Source: Thermoplasmatota archaeon (GTDB lineage Archaea; Thermoplasmatota; E2; DHVEG-1). Taken from it: a DNA stretch of 24,428 nucleotides. The DNA lies in assembly GCA_022866015.1 (NCBI GenBank), contig JALHTX010000257.1, forward strand, positions 1 through 24,428, in the 5' to 3' direction. The position numbers and the translations under genes are program-made. Positions 15,124-23,528 of the stretch are shown one piece after another; positions within the stretch are counted from its first letter, which is position 1; each line of letters starts with the position of its first letter. Below the pieces are notes generated by a model. The model saw only the letters and a program-made list of their open reading frames with translations. It did no database searches and was not told where the DNA came from.

Positions 15124-15142
15124 CAATATTTGTTATTATTTA

Positions 15143-16327
15143 ATGGCGACACATATGAGTAAAGAAATAGATATTAAAGAAATGGTTAATGCAAGAAAAG
15201 CTAGAGGAATGATACTTCTCGAAAATGGTTTTGAACCTAAGGAAATAGATCGTAACGTATGGATAGTACCAAGTCAAACAGGGAATGGTACGTATACTGT
15301 TAATTTTTCCAATAAACCGCATATCGAATGGAAATGTACCTGCAAGGATTTTGAACTTAGGGGATTACCCTGTAAACATATCAGTGCGGTTAAAATCTGG
15401 AAAAACCTAAAAGCTAAGTTCGAGCAACTACATCTCAAAGTTAAACAGAAAATCAGCATTAAAAATATTGATGTTGAATGTTGCAAGTTCTGTCATTCAC
15501 CCAAGATAACCAAATATGGAGTAAAAAATGATAAACAAGTCTATTTCTGTAAAACCTGCAATAGGAGATTTGTCAATAACATTGATTTTGAGAATATGAA
15601 ATACAACCCGAAAATAATCGCCTTAACACTTGATCTGTATTTCAAAGGAATAAGTCTCAGGAAAATAAGCCAACATCTTAAACAGTTTTATGAACTGAAT
15701 ATAAGCCATAAATCTGTTTACAACTGGATAGAGAAATACGTTGGAATAATGAATGAATATGTCAATGAGATACAACCAGAAATAGGCGATGTCTGGCATA
15801 CGGATGAAATGATGGTTAAGGTAGATGGTTCTTGGGAATATTTGTGGAATGTAATGGATGAACGTACTCGTTTTCAACTTGCAAGTGTAGTATCAAAAGA
15901 ACGATATATTAAAGATGCTCGAATGGTGTTTCAGAAAGCCAAAAGGAATGCAGGGGGAAGGAAACCTAAGTTTATAGTTACTGATGGGTTACCTGCATAT
16001 CGGAGTGCGGTAAACAAAGAATTTTGCACAAAGACTAATGAAACAGAGCATCTCTGGAATACAGGTTTACGACACCATCCGAGCAACAACCATGTGGAAC
16101 GGTTGCATGGTACAATTAGAGATCGTGAAAAAACCATGAGAGGTTTAAAGATAGAAGATACTCCTATTGTTGATGGAAATAGGATTTACTACAACTTCAT
16201 AAAACCACATGAAAACCTTAATGGTAAAACACCAAGTGAAGAAGCGGGAATAACAATAGAAGGAAACAACAAATGGTTAACCTTGATGCGAAAATCAGTA
16301 CAATACCAGAAAGCAAAAGTATCTTAA
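15143..16327 (+). CDS. tnp: SWIM-finger DDE transposase, IS6/IS240-like
   Basis: The 394-residue protein has four parts. A SWIM zinc finger lies at about 60-85 (C65-T-C67...C77-K-H79). A four-cysteine zinc ribbon follows (C114xxC117 and C136xxC139; C113 is adjacent). A helix-turn-helix region spans about 155-200 (GISLRKISQHL). A DDE catalytic domain has D221 in WHTDEMMVKV, D281 in FIVTDGLPAY and E319 in NNHVERLHG, followed by TIRDREKTMRG. The ribbon-HTH-DDE part is typical of archaeal IS6/IS240-type transposases (usually about 230 residues); the SWIM finger is an addition. The enzyme should act on the flanking GGTACTGTGTAA ends and make the 8-bp duplication. All three catalytic acids are present, so it may be active. 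Confidence 0.9.
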   Translation: MATHMSKEIDIKEMVNARKARGMILLENGFEPKEIDRNVWIVPSQTGNGTYTVNFSNKPHIEWKCTCKDFELRGLPCKHISAVKIWKNLKAKFEQLHLKVKQKISIKNIDVECCKFCHSPKITKYGVKNDKQVYFCKTCNRRFVNNIDFENMKYNPKIIALTLDLYFKGISLRKISQHLKQFYELNISHKSVYNWIEKYVGIMNEYVNEIQPEIGDVWHTDEMMVKVDGSWEYLWNVMDERTRFQLASVVSKERYIKDARMVFQKAKRNAGGRKPKFIVTDGLPAYRSAVNKEFCTKTNETEHLWNTGLRHHPSNNHVERLHGTIRDREKTMRGLKIEDTPIVDGNRIYYNFIKPHENLNGKTPSEEAGITIEGNNKWLTLMRKSVQYQKAKVS

Positions 16328-16372
16328 TATTCCAAAAATGTTAATTGTTTAATACTTTATACTATATTGAAA

Positions 16373-16462
16373 ATGTTTAAACAAACTGAAATTGAATCTC
16401 TATTAAAAAATGTTAAAGAGAAACTTAACTATGGTGGCTATAACAGGGTAAATGAAATTTAA
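16373..16462 (+). CDS. Possible 29-aa peptide behind the transposase
   Basis: An ATG frame encodes a charged amphipathic helix (FKQTEIESLLKNVKEKL) ending NRVNEI. It stops 13 nt before the ribosome site and start of the 69-residue membrane protein, so the two could be coupled. It has no clear ribosome site of its own. It may be a decayed gene or chance. Confidence 0.25.
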   Translation: MFKQTEIESLLKNVKEKLNYGGYNRVNEI

Positions 16463-16475
16463 AAGAGGTGAGTAA

Positions 16476-16685
16476 ATGGGTTGGTTTAGAGCAATTTATA
16501 CAACAAGAGAGGTAGGCTGGAAAATCTTACTAAAATTAATATTGCTAACAGCAATATCTTTAATTATAGGTGAAAGTTTAGAAATATCAAAAATGGATTG
16601 GTATTATAGAATTGGTCTTGGAATAATTATAGTTTTAGGTTTATCTGGTTTTTGGTTTTTTATGCATATTAGAATGAAACAATAA
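16476..16685 (+). CDS. Small two-helix membrane protein (69 aa), transposon cargo
   Basis: AGAGGTGAG sits just upstream of the ATG, the best ribosome site in the element. The product has a short amphipathic start (MGWFRAIYTTREVG), a membrane helix at about 16-33 (KILLKLILLTAISLIIG), a short loop (ESLEISKMDWYY) and a second helix at about 45-64 (IGLGIIIVLGLSGFWFFM), ending in basic HIRMKQ. It lies between the transposase and the right terminus, on the same strand. It could be a holin-like toxin, a membrane anchor or passenger DNA; no family is recognised. Confidence 0.55.
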   Translation: MGWFRAIYTTREVGWKILLKLILLTAISLIIGESLEISKMDWYYRIGLGIIIVLGLSGFWFFMHIRMKQ

Positions 16686-16759
16686 TCTCTAAAAATAATA
16701 AAACTAAAATTCCCAAACTCAGATTACATAGAACCATTCTAAATATCTATTTAACCAAC

Positions 16760-16805
16760 CTAGATTTTCCACTACAAATTTCCCACTACAGTTTTACACA
16801 GTACC
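16760..16805 (-). repeat. Right terminal inverted repeat
   Basis: Read from the outside in, it begins GGTACTGTGTAA, then has GTAGTGGGAAATTT and GTAGTGGAAAATCT, matching the left end at 38 of 46 bases. It lies 75 bp past the 69-residue membrane-protein gene. Confidence 0.85.
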
Positions 16806-16813
16806 TGTTGGTT
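16806..16813. repeat. Right 8-bp target site duplication
   Basis: TGTTGGTT, identical to 11700-11707, directly follows the right terminus. The DNA from 16814 to 17031 is AT-rich flank with no gene that I can see. Confidence 0.85.
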
Positions 16814-17031
16814 TATAAGTGATATTTTACAATTTTTTTTGTTATATTGGTTTCTAAAATTAAAAATAACTAATGTTTACTTTACTTCAAGTAGTAACTA
16901 TTTATTTTAAAATGATGTTACGAAAATAATGATTATAATTAACCATCAACTATTATTATATCAGTAAAATTTGGTTCAGATTCTTCTAACAATACTATAG
17001 ATAAAAAACAATAAAATGAGAATAATATTTT

Positions 17032-17910
17032 TTAATGATACAATTTTATAACATTTATATTCCGCGTAACACCCATTGAATTTGCGATAGCACCACATTT
17101 AGTTCTTAGAAGATAAGCAATTGGTCTATAGGTTGTATCAGAAAAAGCCTCATAGTTACCCATGCCTTTAGATAGAATTATATCTACTTTATCTAGAAGT
17201 TTTTTAACATCTAAGGGTAATTTTTCAAAATCTATACCGACTGCGAAACAACCAGTTGTAAGTATTTGATCTACTTCTTTATCAAGTCCTATTTCAAGTG
17301 CATCATCCATTGTTGCATCAGAAAGAATACTTTCTCCTTTTACAACTACAGTTAAAAAAATATCAGGCTTAAATTTTTTTAGTTCACTACACAATATTTT
17401 ATCAAATACTATTTCACCACAATTATCAGCAAAAAGTAAAACATTTTTTGCATCTTTTAAAATATTTTTTATTCTATCATAGTCATCATAACCTAAATCA
17501 TCTGAAACTATTTCCTCAAAAATATCAAATAATTTTTCAGGGCTGTTACTAGCCCCTTCTATTCCAAAATCCATCATGTTACCAACAATACTACAAAGCA
17601 TGCTCATACGAAGAGGATCTTCACAAACATTGATTAATTCTTCAACACGAGGTATAAGTTTTTTAGCGGCTTTATTTGACTCAATTTTAAGTTTTTTATA
17701 TGGATCTTTTTCACCAAGTGTTTCATAAACAAGCTTATGAACTTTTGTTGCAATATCGACACTACAAATATTTGGATCATATAATTCTGCTAAAAGTGTA
17801 CATGCTTTTTTTATTGTTTTATTCTGTAGTTCTTTATCATCTGTGCTGAGTTCTATTTCAAAAAGAACACGTTTTAATAGGCATGGGACACACTCGGTTT
17901 GTATCTTCAT
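17032..17910 (-). CDS. DUF89 metal-dependent phosphatase, subfamily I
   Basis: The 292-residue protein starts with the paired cysteines C7-V-P-C10-LLKR, as in the archaeal/bacterial DUF89 subfamily I. It carries the metal-site core ADNCGEIVFD (D162, N163, D170), then VVVKGESILSDATMDDA and ILSKGMGNYEAF. DUF89 proteins are Mn/Ni/Co-dependent phosphatases proposed to hydrolyse damaged or excess sugar phosphates and related metabolites; the exact substrate here is unknown. Between core motifs, the usual N of the NDAT-like motif is S here (SDAT). It follows elp3 by 32 bp on the same strand, so the two are probably one operon. The 5.1-kb transposon lies downstream of it. Confidence 0.87.
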   Translation of the reverse strand: MKIQTECVPCLLKRVLFEIELSTDDKELQNKTIKKACTLLAELYDPNICSVDIATKVHKLVYETLGEKDPYKKLKIESNKAAKKLIPRVEELINVCEDPLRMSMLCSIVGNMMDFGIEGASNSPEKLFDIFEEIVSDDLGYDDYDRIKNILKDAKNVLLFADNCGEIVFDKILCSELKKFKPDIFLTVVVKGESILSDATMDDALEIGLDKEVDQILTTGCFAVGIDFEKLPLDVKKLLDKVDIILSKGMGNYEAFSDTTYRPIAYLLRTKCGAIANSMGVTRNINVIKLYH

Positions 17911-17942
17911 ACTAAATCAAAACCTTAAAGTAAAAACATATA

Positions 17943-19529
17943 TTATAGTGTTTTTAAAAGATAAACCCCTTCATCCTTAAAACCAAATCTCCGATAATAA
18001 GGTTTAACACCAGCGCCGCTGAGAACAAAAAGATTTTTTTTATCATATTCTTCAATACATATTTTTTCTGCTTCTTCAATTAATTCTTTACCATAACCTT
18101 TATGTTGTACGCTTTTTTTGGATTTCTCACCAAGGGCTAACTCTTGACCTACAACTTTTAACTCTCGGATAATCATACAAGGGTTTTTTTGAAGTTCAAT
18201 TCTATGAGAATTAATAATGTCTCTAAGTCTTAGATAGCCAATAAGTGCATCATTTTTTTCATCAACTAAGGAGATAAATATTTCTTCACTGTCACTTGCT
18301 TCATAAAAAATACTTGTAATACCAATATCTTCCTCGCTGAATTCTATTTTTTGTTTTAAAGTTTTATGACCAATTTCACGGCAGCGAATACAGTGGCATT
18401 CTAATTTGTTTTTTTCTAGTTCTTTTTCAACAAATTGTCTTAGATTACTATTGCTCACTCCTGCATTAATGAATTGAGAAGGGATGTCTCGTTGTATGCG
18501 TTGTATGCGTACCCACTCAGGCACAAATGTTTTAATTTCTGCAATAAGTTTTGCTGCTTCGTTAGTTTCTATTGGTTTATAATAACCTTTTTTCCACATA
18601 TCAAAAAGTTTTGTTCCTTTAATTGTAAGGGTGGGATAAATCTTAATCATATCAGGTTTAAATCTTGAATCCTGAAAAATAGTTTCAAAAGCTTCTATAT
18701 CAGAATTAAATGTAGATAGGGGAAGATTAGGCATCGTATGATAACAAATCTTAAAACCACAGTCTTTTGCAATACGTGTCGCAATGATGCTATCTGCTAC
18801 AGTATGACCTCTATTGATAACATTTAGAATATTATCAAAAACTGTTTGAATTCCAAGCTCTACTCTTGTTGCACCCCAGTTTAGAGCCATATCTGCATGA
18901 CGTAGGCGAAACCAATCAGGTCGGGTTTCAATAGTTAGACCTATACACCGACTACTTGCTTTTTCATTTAGTTTTTTTGCTTCGTTTAAGCTTTTAGAAT
19001 TTTTACCATTTAACCCATCATAACAACGACGAACAAACCATTCCTGATAAAATGGATCTCTTGCGGTAAAAGTACCACCCATAATTATGAAATCAATTTT
19101 ATCAACTGGATGGCCAATAGCCTTTAGTTGTTTTATGCGATTACGTGTCTGCAAGAAAGGATTAAAATCATTAAGACTTGCACGCATCGCTGCAGGTTCA
19201 TGGCCAGTATAACTCTGAGGAGTACCATAATTAGGGCCGCCAGGGCAAGGAATACAAAGACCATGAGGACATTTTTCAGGAGAAGTCATTACAGCAATTA
19301 TTGTAACACCTGATATACTACGTGTAGCTTTCTTGCGTAATAAAGATATTGCAAAATCTTTCTCTTCATCGGAAAAATTTTGGGGGAGTCTTGCAAGAAT
19401 CTCGCTATCAGCTGGAATAATACTTATACCATATTTTTTACAAAGGAGAATCTTTGTTTTATGAAGTTCTATTTTATTATGAATATTACCCAAAAGAATA
19501 AGATTGATTATCTCAGAATAGAAATCCAT
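17943..19529 (-). CDS. elp3: Elp3 tRNA U34 carboxymethyltransferase (radical SAM + GNAT)
   Basis: The 528-residue enzyme uses acetyl-CoA and SAM radical chemistry to carboxymethylate the wobble uridine of tRNA; archaea have Elp3 alone, without Elp1/2. The radical-SAM cluster cysteines are C87-PHGL-C92-IP-C95, followed by CPGGPNYGTPQSYTGHEPAAMRA-like family sequence. A zinc-type segment CHCIRCREIG lies at about 370-380. The C-terminal GNAT domain (about 395-528) has the acetyl-CoA loop HKGYGKELI and ends AGVKPYYRRFGF. Length is normal. It heads a two-gene unit with the DUF89 gene and is divergent from the ABC exporter. Confidence 0.96.
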   Translation of the reverse strand: MDFYSEIINLILLGNIHNKIELHKTKILLCKKYGISIIPADSEILARLPQNFSDEEKDFAISLLRKKATRSISGVTIIAVMTSPEKCPHGLCIPCPGGPNYGTPQSYTGHEPAAMRASLNDFNPFLQTRNRIKQLKAIGHPVDKIDFIIMGGTFTARDPFYQEWFVRRCYDGLNGKNSKSLNEAKKLNEKASSRCIGLTIETRPDWFRLRHADMALNWGATRVELGIQTVFDNILNVINRGHTVADSIIATRIAKDCGFKICYHTMPNLPLSTFNSDIEAFETIFQDSRFKPDMIKIYPTLTIKGTKLFDMWKKGYYKPIETNEAAKLIAEIKTFVPEWVRIQRIQRDIPSQFINAGVSNSNLRQFVEKELEKNKLECHCIRCREIGHKTLKQKIEFSEEDIGITSIFYEASDSEEIFISLVDEKNDALIGYLRLRDIINSHRIELQKNPCMIIRELKVVGQELALGEKSKKSVQHKGYGKELIEEAEKICIEEYDKKNLFVLSGAGVKPYYRRFGFKDEGVYLLKTL

Positions 19530-19646
19530 TTAAAAACCTATAAAAAAATGAAATTAAAAAAACCTTTGCTTTATTATAACAAACATATTGATAGATTTAT
19601 TAATAAAATAAGGATAACAAAAAATAAATATTCTGGGGAGAAGAAT

Positions 19647-20639
19647 TTGGATATTATAAAAATCACGAATCTTACAAAAAAATTTGATAAAATTACAGCA
19701 GTAGAAAAAGTTAGTTTCGTAGTTAAAAAAGGAGAAGTATTTGGTTTTTTAGGACCTAATGGTGCTGGAAAAACAACTACTATTAAAATGCTTACAACTC
19801 TACTAAATCCAACAGAAGGTACTGCAACAATAGCAGGTTATGATATTATAAAACAAAGAAACCAAGTACGAAAAAACATTGGAATAGTTTTTCAGGAACC
19901 AGCAATTGATACAGATCTTACTGGAGAAGAAAACCTAGAATACCATGCAAGAATGTATGGTATGAATAAAGATGAAAGAAAAAAAAGAATTGAAGAAATA
20001 TTAGATTTAGTTGATCTGCAAGAAAAAAGAAAGGTTTTAGTTAAAAATTATTCTGGTGGTATGAAGAGAAGATTAGAAATTGCCAGAGGGTTGATGCATT
20101 ATCCAACTGTTCTTTTTTTAGATGAACCAACACTTGGACTTGATGCACAAACTCGTAGAGCAATATGGGAATACATAAAAAAAATGAATAAAGAAGGACA
20201 AACAACAATATTTCTTACAACCCATTACATGGATGAAGCAGACTACTTATGTGATAGGGTAGGTATAATAGATCATGGTAAAATCCTTATATTGGATGAT
20301 ATAAGTAATTTAAAAAATAGTGTAGGTAGGGATGTAATAACTTTAGCTTGTGATGATTTAAATAAACTTAGAAATAAACTAGAGGAAAAAAATTGGATTA
20401 GTAAAATAAAACAACATGAAACAACACTAACACTAGGTGTAGAAAAAGGTGATGAAAAAATACCAATAATTATTGAAATAGCACAAAAAATTAATGTAAA
20501 AATTAAATCGATAAGTGTTAGAAAACCAACTCTTGATGATGTATTTTTATCATATACTGGCAGGACAATACGTGATGATGAACAAAAAAACAATTTAGGA
20601 AATTCAATGCCACCTAGATCCAGAGGAGGTCATCATTAG
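19647..20639 (+). CDS. ABC transporter ATP-binding protein, DrrA/CcmA type
   Basis: I place the start at TTG 19647 because GGGGAG lies 6 nt upstream and the domain begins there (DIIKITNLTKKF). An ATG much further upstream in the same frame adds a basic, unrelated-looking stretch. The 330-residue protein has all ATPase motifs: Walker A GPNGAGKTTT, Q-loop FQEPAID, signature YSGGMKRR, Walker B VLFLDEPTLGLD and the switch His in TTHYMDEAD. The C-terminal 90 residues form the DUF4162-like domain of DrrA-type exporters. It pairs with the permease that begins at the next base to make a homodimeric ABC-2 exporter, probably for lipids, drugs or polysaccharide precursors. Confidence 0.92.
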   Translation: MDIIKITNLTKKFDKITAVEKVSFVVKKGEVFGFLGPNGAGKTTTIKMLTTLLNPTEGTATIAGYDIIKQRNQVRKNIGIVFQEPAIDTDLTGEENLEYHARMYGMNKDERKKRIEEILDLVDLQEKRKVLVKNYSGGMKRRLEIARGLMHYPTVLFLDEPTLGLDAQTRRAIWEYIKKMNKEGQTTIFLTTHYMDEADYLCDRVGIIDHGKILILDDISNLKNSVGRDVITLACDDLNKLRNKLEEKNWISKIKQHETTLTLGVEKGDEKIPIIIEIAQKINVKIKSISVRKPTLDDVFLSYTGRTIRDDEQKNNLGNSMPPRSRGGHH

Positions 20640-21413
20640 ATGAAAACAGCGGAGTTACAGGCAATATATGTCATGTGGATTAGGCAAATGAAAAAATTTG
20701 TACGATCAAAAAGTAGAATTGTTGTAACTATAGTGCAACCACTGTTTTTTTTATTCATACTAGGGGCAGGATTCAGTTCAATAAGTATGCCTGGATTAGG
20801 AGAAAATGTGGAATTTATACATTTCTTTGCACCAGGGATTGTTGCTATGTCTATCCTTTTTTCATCAATGTTTGCAGGTATTTCTGTATTATGGGATAAA
20901 CAATTTGGATTTCTGCAGGAAGTACTTGTGGCACCTGTAAGTCGCATATCAATAATAATAGGTAGAACTTTAGGTGGTGCGACAACGGCTCTAATTCAAG
21001 GTTTTATAATACTTTTTATTGCAATAGGTATAGGAACACCTATATCAGGAGTTACTGGTTTTATTCTAACAATAATTTTTATGATATTAATTTCTTTTTC
21101 AGCAGTAGGTTTTGGACTAATATTGGCCTCAAAAATGCAGGATTTTCAATCATTTCCAATAATAATGAATCTTATAATAATGCCTTTACTTTTTTTATCA
21201 TCAGCGTTCTTTCCAGTTTCAGAAAATGAAACATTACTTACTATCGCGTATTTTAATCCACTTTTTTACATGGTAGATGGTCTTCGTGGGAGTATGCTTG
21301 GTATAGATAACTCTGTAATACAAAATCCATTATTAAGTCTTGGAATAGTTTCAACAATCTGTATAGTGATGCTTTTGATTGGTAGCTATCTATTTAGTAA
21401 AAGCGAAGCATAA
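20640..21413 (+). CDS. ABC-2 type permease, DrrB-like
   Basis: The 257-residue membrane protein has a cytosolic amphipathic start (IYVMWIRQMKKFVRSKSRIV) and about six membrane helices, with the ABC-2 order: helix 1 at about 30-45, the MSILFSSMFAGISVLWDKQFGFLQE region, and the last helix near LGIVSTICIVMLLIGSYLF. The stop of the ATPase gene and this ATG are adjacent (TAGATG), and GAGGAGGT precedes it, so translation is coupled. Together they form one exporter. The substrate cannot be told from sequence. Confidence 0.92.
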   Translation: MKTAELQAIYVMWIRQMKKFVRSKSRIVVTIVQPLFFLFILGAGFSSISMPGLGENVEFIHFFAPGIVAMSILFSSMFAGISVLWDKQFGFLQEVLVAPVSRISIIIGRTLGGATTALIQGFIILFIAIGIGTPISGVTGFILTIIFMILISFSAVGFGLILASKMQDFQSFPIIMNLIIMPLLFLSSAFFPVSENETLLTIAYFNPLFYMVDGLRGSMLGIDNSVIQNPLLSLGIVSTICIVMLLIGSYLFSKSEA

Positions 21414-21422
21414 AAAAAATAA

Positions 21423-22277
21423 TTATTTTTCCATGCAGTTTCTAAAAGTTTTAGCCATATTTACAAGTGAACAGGCAACTGTTACAGGTCCAACACCACC
21501 TGGAACAGGGGTGATTTTACCAGCTATATTTTTTACTGATTCAAAATCAACATCACCTGTGACGCCATCGGATGTTTTTATAATACCAACGTCAATTACG
21601 AAAGCATCAGGTTTTATATGTTCTTTATTAATTAACTTTGGAATGCCAGAGGCTGAAATAAGAATATCTGCTCCAATAGTATATTTTTTTAAATCTTTTG
21701 TAAACACATGTGTAACAGAAACAGTAGCGTTCCTATTAAGAAAAAGAGCAGTTAAAGGTTTACCAACAATATTACTATGATTAATTATTACAACATCTTT
21801 ACCTTGAAGTCTTATTTTTTCTTCTTCAAGAATTTTTAATATAGCAAGAGGTGTACATGGAACTATATATTCATCACCAACAATGGTTTTACCCATGTTT
21901 AAAGGAGTTAATCCCTCCACGTCTTTTTTTGGGTTTAAAGTATTTATTAATTTATCCGAAGAAAGATGTTTTGGAATTGGGAACTGTATAAGTATACCAT
22001 GAACTTTTTTATCCTCATTTAATCTTGATATTAAGTTAATTATTTCTTCCTCGGATACACTTTCGGGCAGTTCAATATTTTTAGGTTTTATACCAACTTT
22101 TTCACAAGCAGTATCTCTAAGTTTAAGATAGATATTAGACTCAGGATTGTTACCTATTTTTATTGTAGTTATATTAGGTTCTATGTTATATTTTAACTTT
22201 AATTTTTGAATTTCAAATGCAACATTCTTACGAATTTTTTCAGCAATTTTTTTACCATCAACTATTTCTGCAGACAT
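21423..22277 (-). CDS. folD: FolD-type methylene-tetrahydrofolate dehydrogenase (cyclohydrolase Lys replaced)
   Basis: The 284-residue protein is a full-length FolD that interconverts methylene-, methenyl- and formyl-tetrahydrofolate with NAD(P)+. Motifs in order are VHGILIQFPIP, PCTPLAI, the nucleotide site INHSNIVGKPLTALFLNRNATV, ADILISASG, VIDVGI and ITPVPGGVGPVTVA. The usual catalytic Lys, five residues after the start of the YxxxK motif (E. coli Tyr50/Lys54), is Arg here: Y50-LKL-R54. That Lys is needed for the cyclohydrolase step in studied enzymes, so activity may be mainly dehydrogenase or altered. It converges on the exporter genes and lies 33 bp downstream of a methyltransferase gene on the same strand. 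Confidence 0.94.
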   Translation of the reverse strand: MSAEIVDGKKIAEKIRKNVAFEIQKLKLKYNIEPNITTIKIGNNPESNIYLKLRDTACEKVGIKPKNIELPESVSEEEIINLISRLNEDKKVHGILIQFPIPKHLSSDKLINTLNPKKDVEGLTPLNMGKTIVGDEYIVPCTPLAILKILEEEKIRLQGKDVVIINHSNIVGKPLTALFLNRNATVSVTHVFTKDLKKYTIGADILISASGIPKLINKEHIKPDAFVIDVGIIKTSDGVTGDVDFESVKNIAGKITPVPGGVGPVTVACSLVNMAKTFRNCMEK

Positions 22278-22310
22278 AATAGCATCTAAGAAAGGAAATT
22301 TTATATATGG

Positions 22311-23108
22311 TTATAAAACCATTGGTTTGCGACCAATTGCATAAAACTGTGGGAAGAAATTAAGCTGAACGCCTTCATCCATAGATTTAAGATAATCATA
22401 TTCCCATTTATCAATTTCTTCCTGAGAAAGCCCAGCATCCTTAAGAGCTTTAATATAGAAATCTCTAGCATGTAGATAATAAGATTTATCTTCTTCACAA
22501 CTCCAAATACGATTATTGCCTATACCTACTTTTGTATTAAGTCCTGCGCGAACAAAAAGAAGTCTTAGTTTACGACCAATATGTGGGTCTCCACCACGTT
22601 TTTTTATTGCATTTCCTGCAAAAACTGGGTCAATACGAGGATTTTCTGGATAATGTAGTTTACCACCATAATCTGGTTCAAGCGACGCAAGTACAACTCC
22701 ACCAGGTTTTACAACACGAGCCATTTCACAAACAACTTTTTGTGGATCATCTGCCCACATTAGAACAAGATTACATGTTACAACATCAAATGTATTATCA
22801 TCAAAAGGTAAGTTTTCTGCATCTCCAACCTTTAACTCAACGTTTCTGCAATCTTTAAGAACTTTTTTTGCAACAGATATCATATCTTCAGAACCGTCAA
22901 TTGCCACAACTTTACCTTTAGTAAGATGCGCAATATCACGTGTAACCATTCCTGAACCACAACCAACGTCAAGTATTAGAATTGCATCTTTTATATCAAC
23001 TTCTAAGTACAATGGACGTCTTTCTTCAGCTGTTTCTAAAGCTTGTAATTCTAGTTTTTTTATAAAGTCGTTTAATTGACCTGTAAGTATTTTAGGTTTA
23101 ACTATCAT
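22311..23108 (-). CDS. Class I SAM-dependent methyltransferase
   Basis: The 265-residue enzyme has a Rossmann SAM domain at about 45-155: motif I ILDVGCGSGMVTRD, the acidic VVAIDGS, VGDAENLPFDDNTFDVV and the late motif VKPGGVVLASLEPD. This is the Methyltransf_11/UbiE type, which acts on small molecules, quinones or lipids. The C-terminal 100 residues (after LHYPENPRIDPVF) look helical and may form the substrate lid. AAGGAG lies about 14 nt upstream of the ATG. No partner indicates the acceptor; folate metabolism next door is only a neighbour. Confidence 0.85.
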   Translation of the reverse strand: MIVKPKILTGQLNDFIKKLELQALETAEERRPLYLEVDIKDAILILDVGCGSGMVTRDIAHLTKGKVVAIDGSEDMISVAKKVLKDCRNVELKVGDAENLPFDDNTFDVVTCNLVLMWADDPQKVVCEMARVVKPGGVVLASLEPDYGGKLHYPENPRIDPVFAGNAIKKRGGDPHIGRKLRLLFVRAGLNTKVGIGNNRIWSCEEDKSYYLHARDFYIKALKDAGLSQEEIDKWEYDYLKSMDEGVQLNFFPQFYAIGRKPMVL

Positions 23109-23186
23109 TGAAACATCATTTTCTCCTTGTATATAAAATATTATTGATTTTTTGTGTAAGGGTTTTTAGTCTTAATTTTTTCTTCC

Positions 23187-23351
23187 TTAAACTTTAGGAT
23201 TTAGGATATATTTGTGTATTTTTTTTAGCATTTTTCCTGCTCTTTTCTTATCTTGATCAGTCTTCATATGTTTTATATCGATTGCTGATTCAATACAGTG
23301 GGAAAAAATTTCTAACTCATTTTCAGTTAACTCAAGTATAACTTTAACCAT
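23187..23351 (-). CDS. Small helical protein (54 aa), function unknown
   Basis: An ATG at 23351 opens a 54-residue product: MVKVILELTENELEIF is an RHH-like strand and helix start, then a helix (SHCIESAIDIKHM) and a basic, charged end (KTDQDKKRAGKMLKKIHKYI). It has no cysteine pair or membrane segment. The beginning resembles antitoxin or regulator proteins but is too short to place. A promoter motif 32 bp upstream is shared with the frameshifted gene at 2795. Confidence 0.55.
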   Translation of the reverse strand: MVKVILELTENELEIFSHCIESAIDIKHMKTDQDKKRAGKMLKKIHKYILNPKV

Positions 23352-23382
23352 ATTTTTCCGCCCAATATTACAATTTTAAAAC

Positions 23383-23400
23383 AACTATTTGTTTATAAAC
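23383..23400 (-). promoter_or_regulatory. Promoter of the 54-aa gene
   Basis: On the minus strand GTTTATAAACAAATAGTT contains TATAAA and lies 32 bp upstream of the start. It matches the element upstream of the frameshifted gene at 2829-2848 over 16 of 18 bases. Confidence 0.5.
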
Positions 23401-23452
23401 CTCTCCTTAACAATTGTTTACACTCATTTTCATTTCAAAAAATAAGTAAAAT

Positions 23453-23528
23453 GGGTCTAGTATTAGGGAGGTAAAGAAAGGAATAGAATAATCATTCTTA
23501 AAAATTATTTTCTTACCATACTAGACCC
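23453..23528. repeat. Long inverted repeat (copy B), 76 nt
   Basis: GGGTCTAGTAT and ATACTAGACCC are perfect 11-bp complements at the two ends of a 76-nt segment. Next to the outer stem, GGTAA (23470-23474) pairs with TTACC (23513-23517), and an AT-rich inner stem may extend it. The left loop side is purine-rich (GGGAGGTAAAGAAAGG). It lies 102 bp upstream of the 54-residue gene, the same layout as copy A at 2892-2954. Confidence 0.45.

Larger units (their letters stand above)
11708..16805. mobile_element. 5,098-bp IS6-like transposon with cargo operon
   Basis: The element is bounded by 46-bp imperfect inverted repeats (38/46 identical, first 12 bases perfect) and a perfect 8-bp target duplication, TGTTGGTT. 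It holds one DDE transposase near the right end, a divergent five-gene operon, two tiny genes behind the transposase, and noncoding structured DNA at the left end. The ends start GGTACTGTGTAA, much like the GGCACTGTTGCAAA-type ends of IS6 elements, and 8 bp is the IS6 duplication size. No further copy of the terminus occurs inside, so this is not two IS copies around cargo but one unit. The duplication is perfect, so insertion is probably fairly recent. Confidence 0.85.

Noticed and set aside
15049..15142. Whether the transposase is a normal short IS with a left end here, nested in other DNA.
   Set aside because: No GGTACTGTGTAA-like terminus lies in this spacer; the only ends are at 11708 and 16805 with matching duplications.
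19380..19646. Upstream extension of the ABC ATPase frame by 89 codons.
   Set aside because: It overlaps elp3 on the other strand, shows no domain, and the ribosome site GGGGAG supports TTG 19647.
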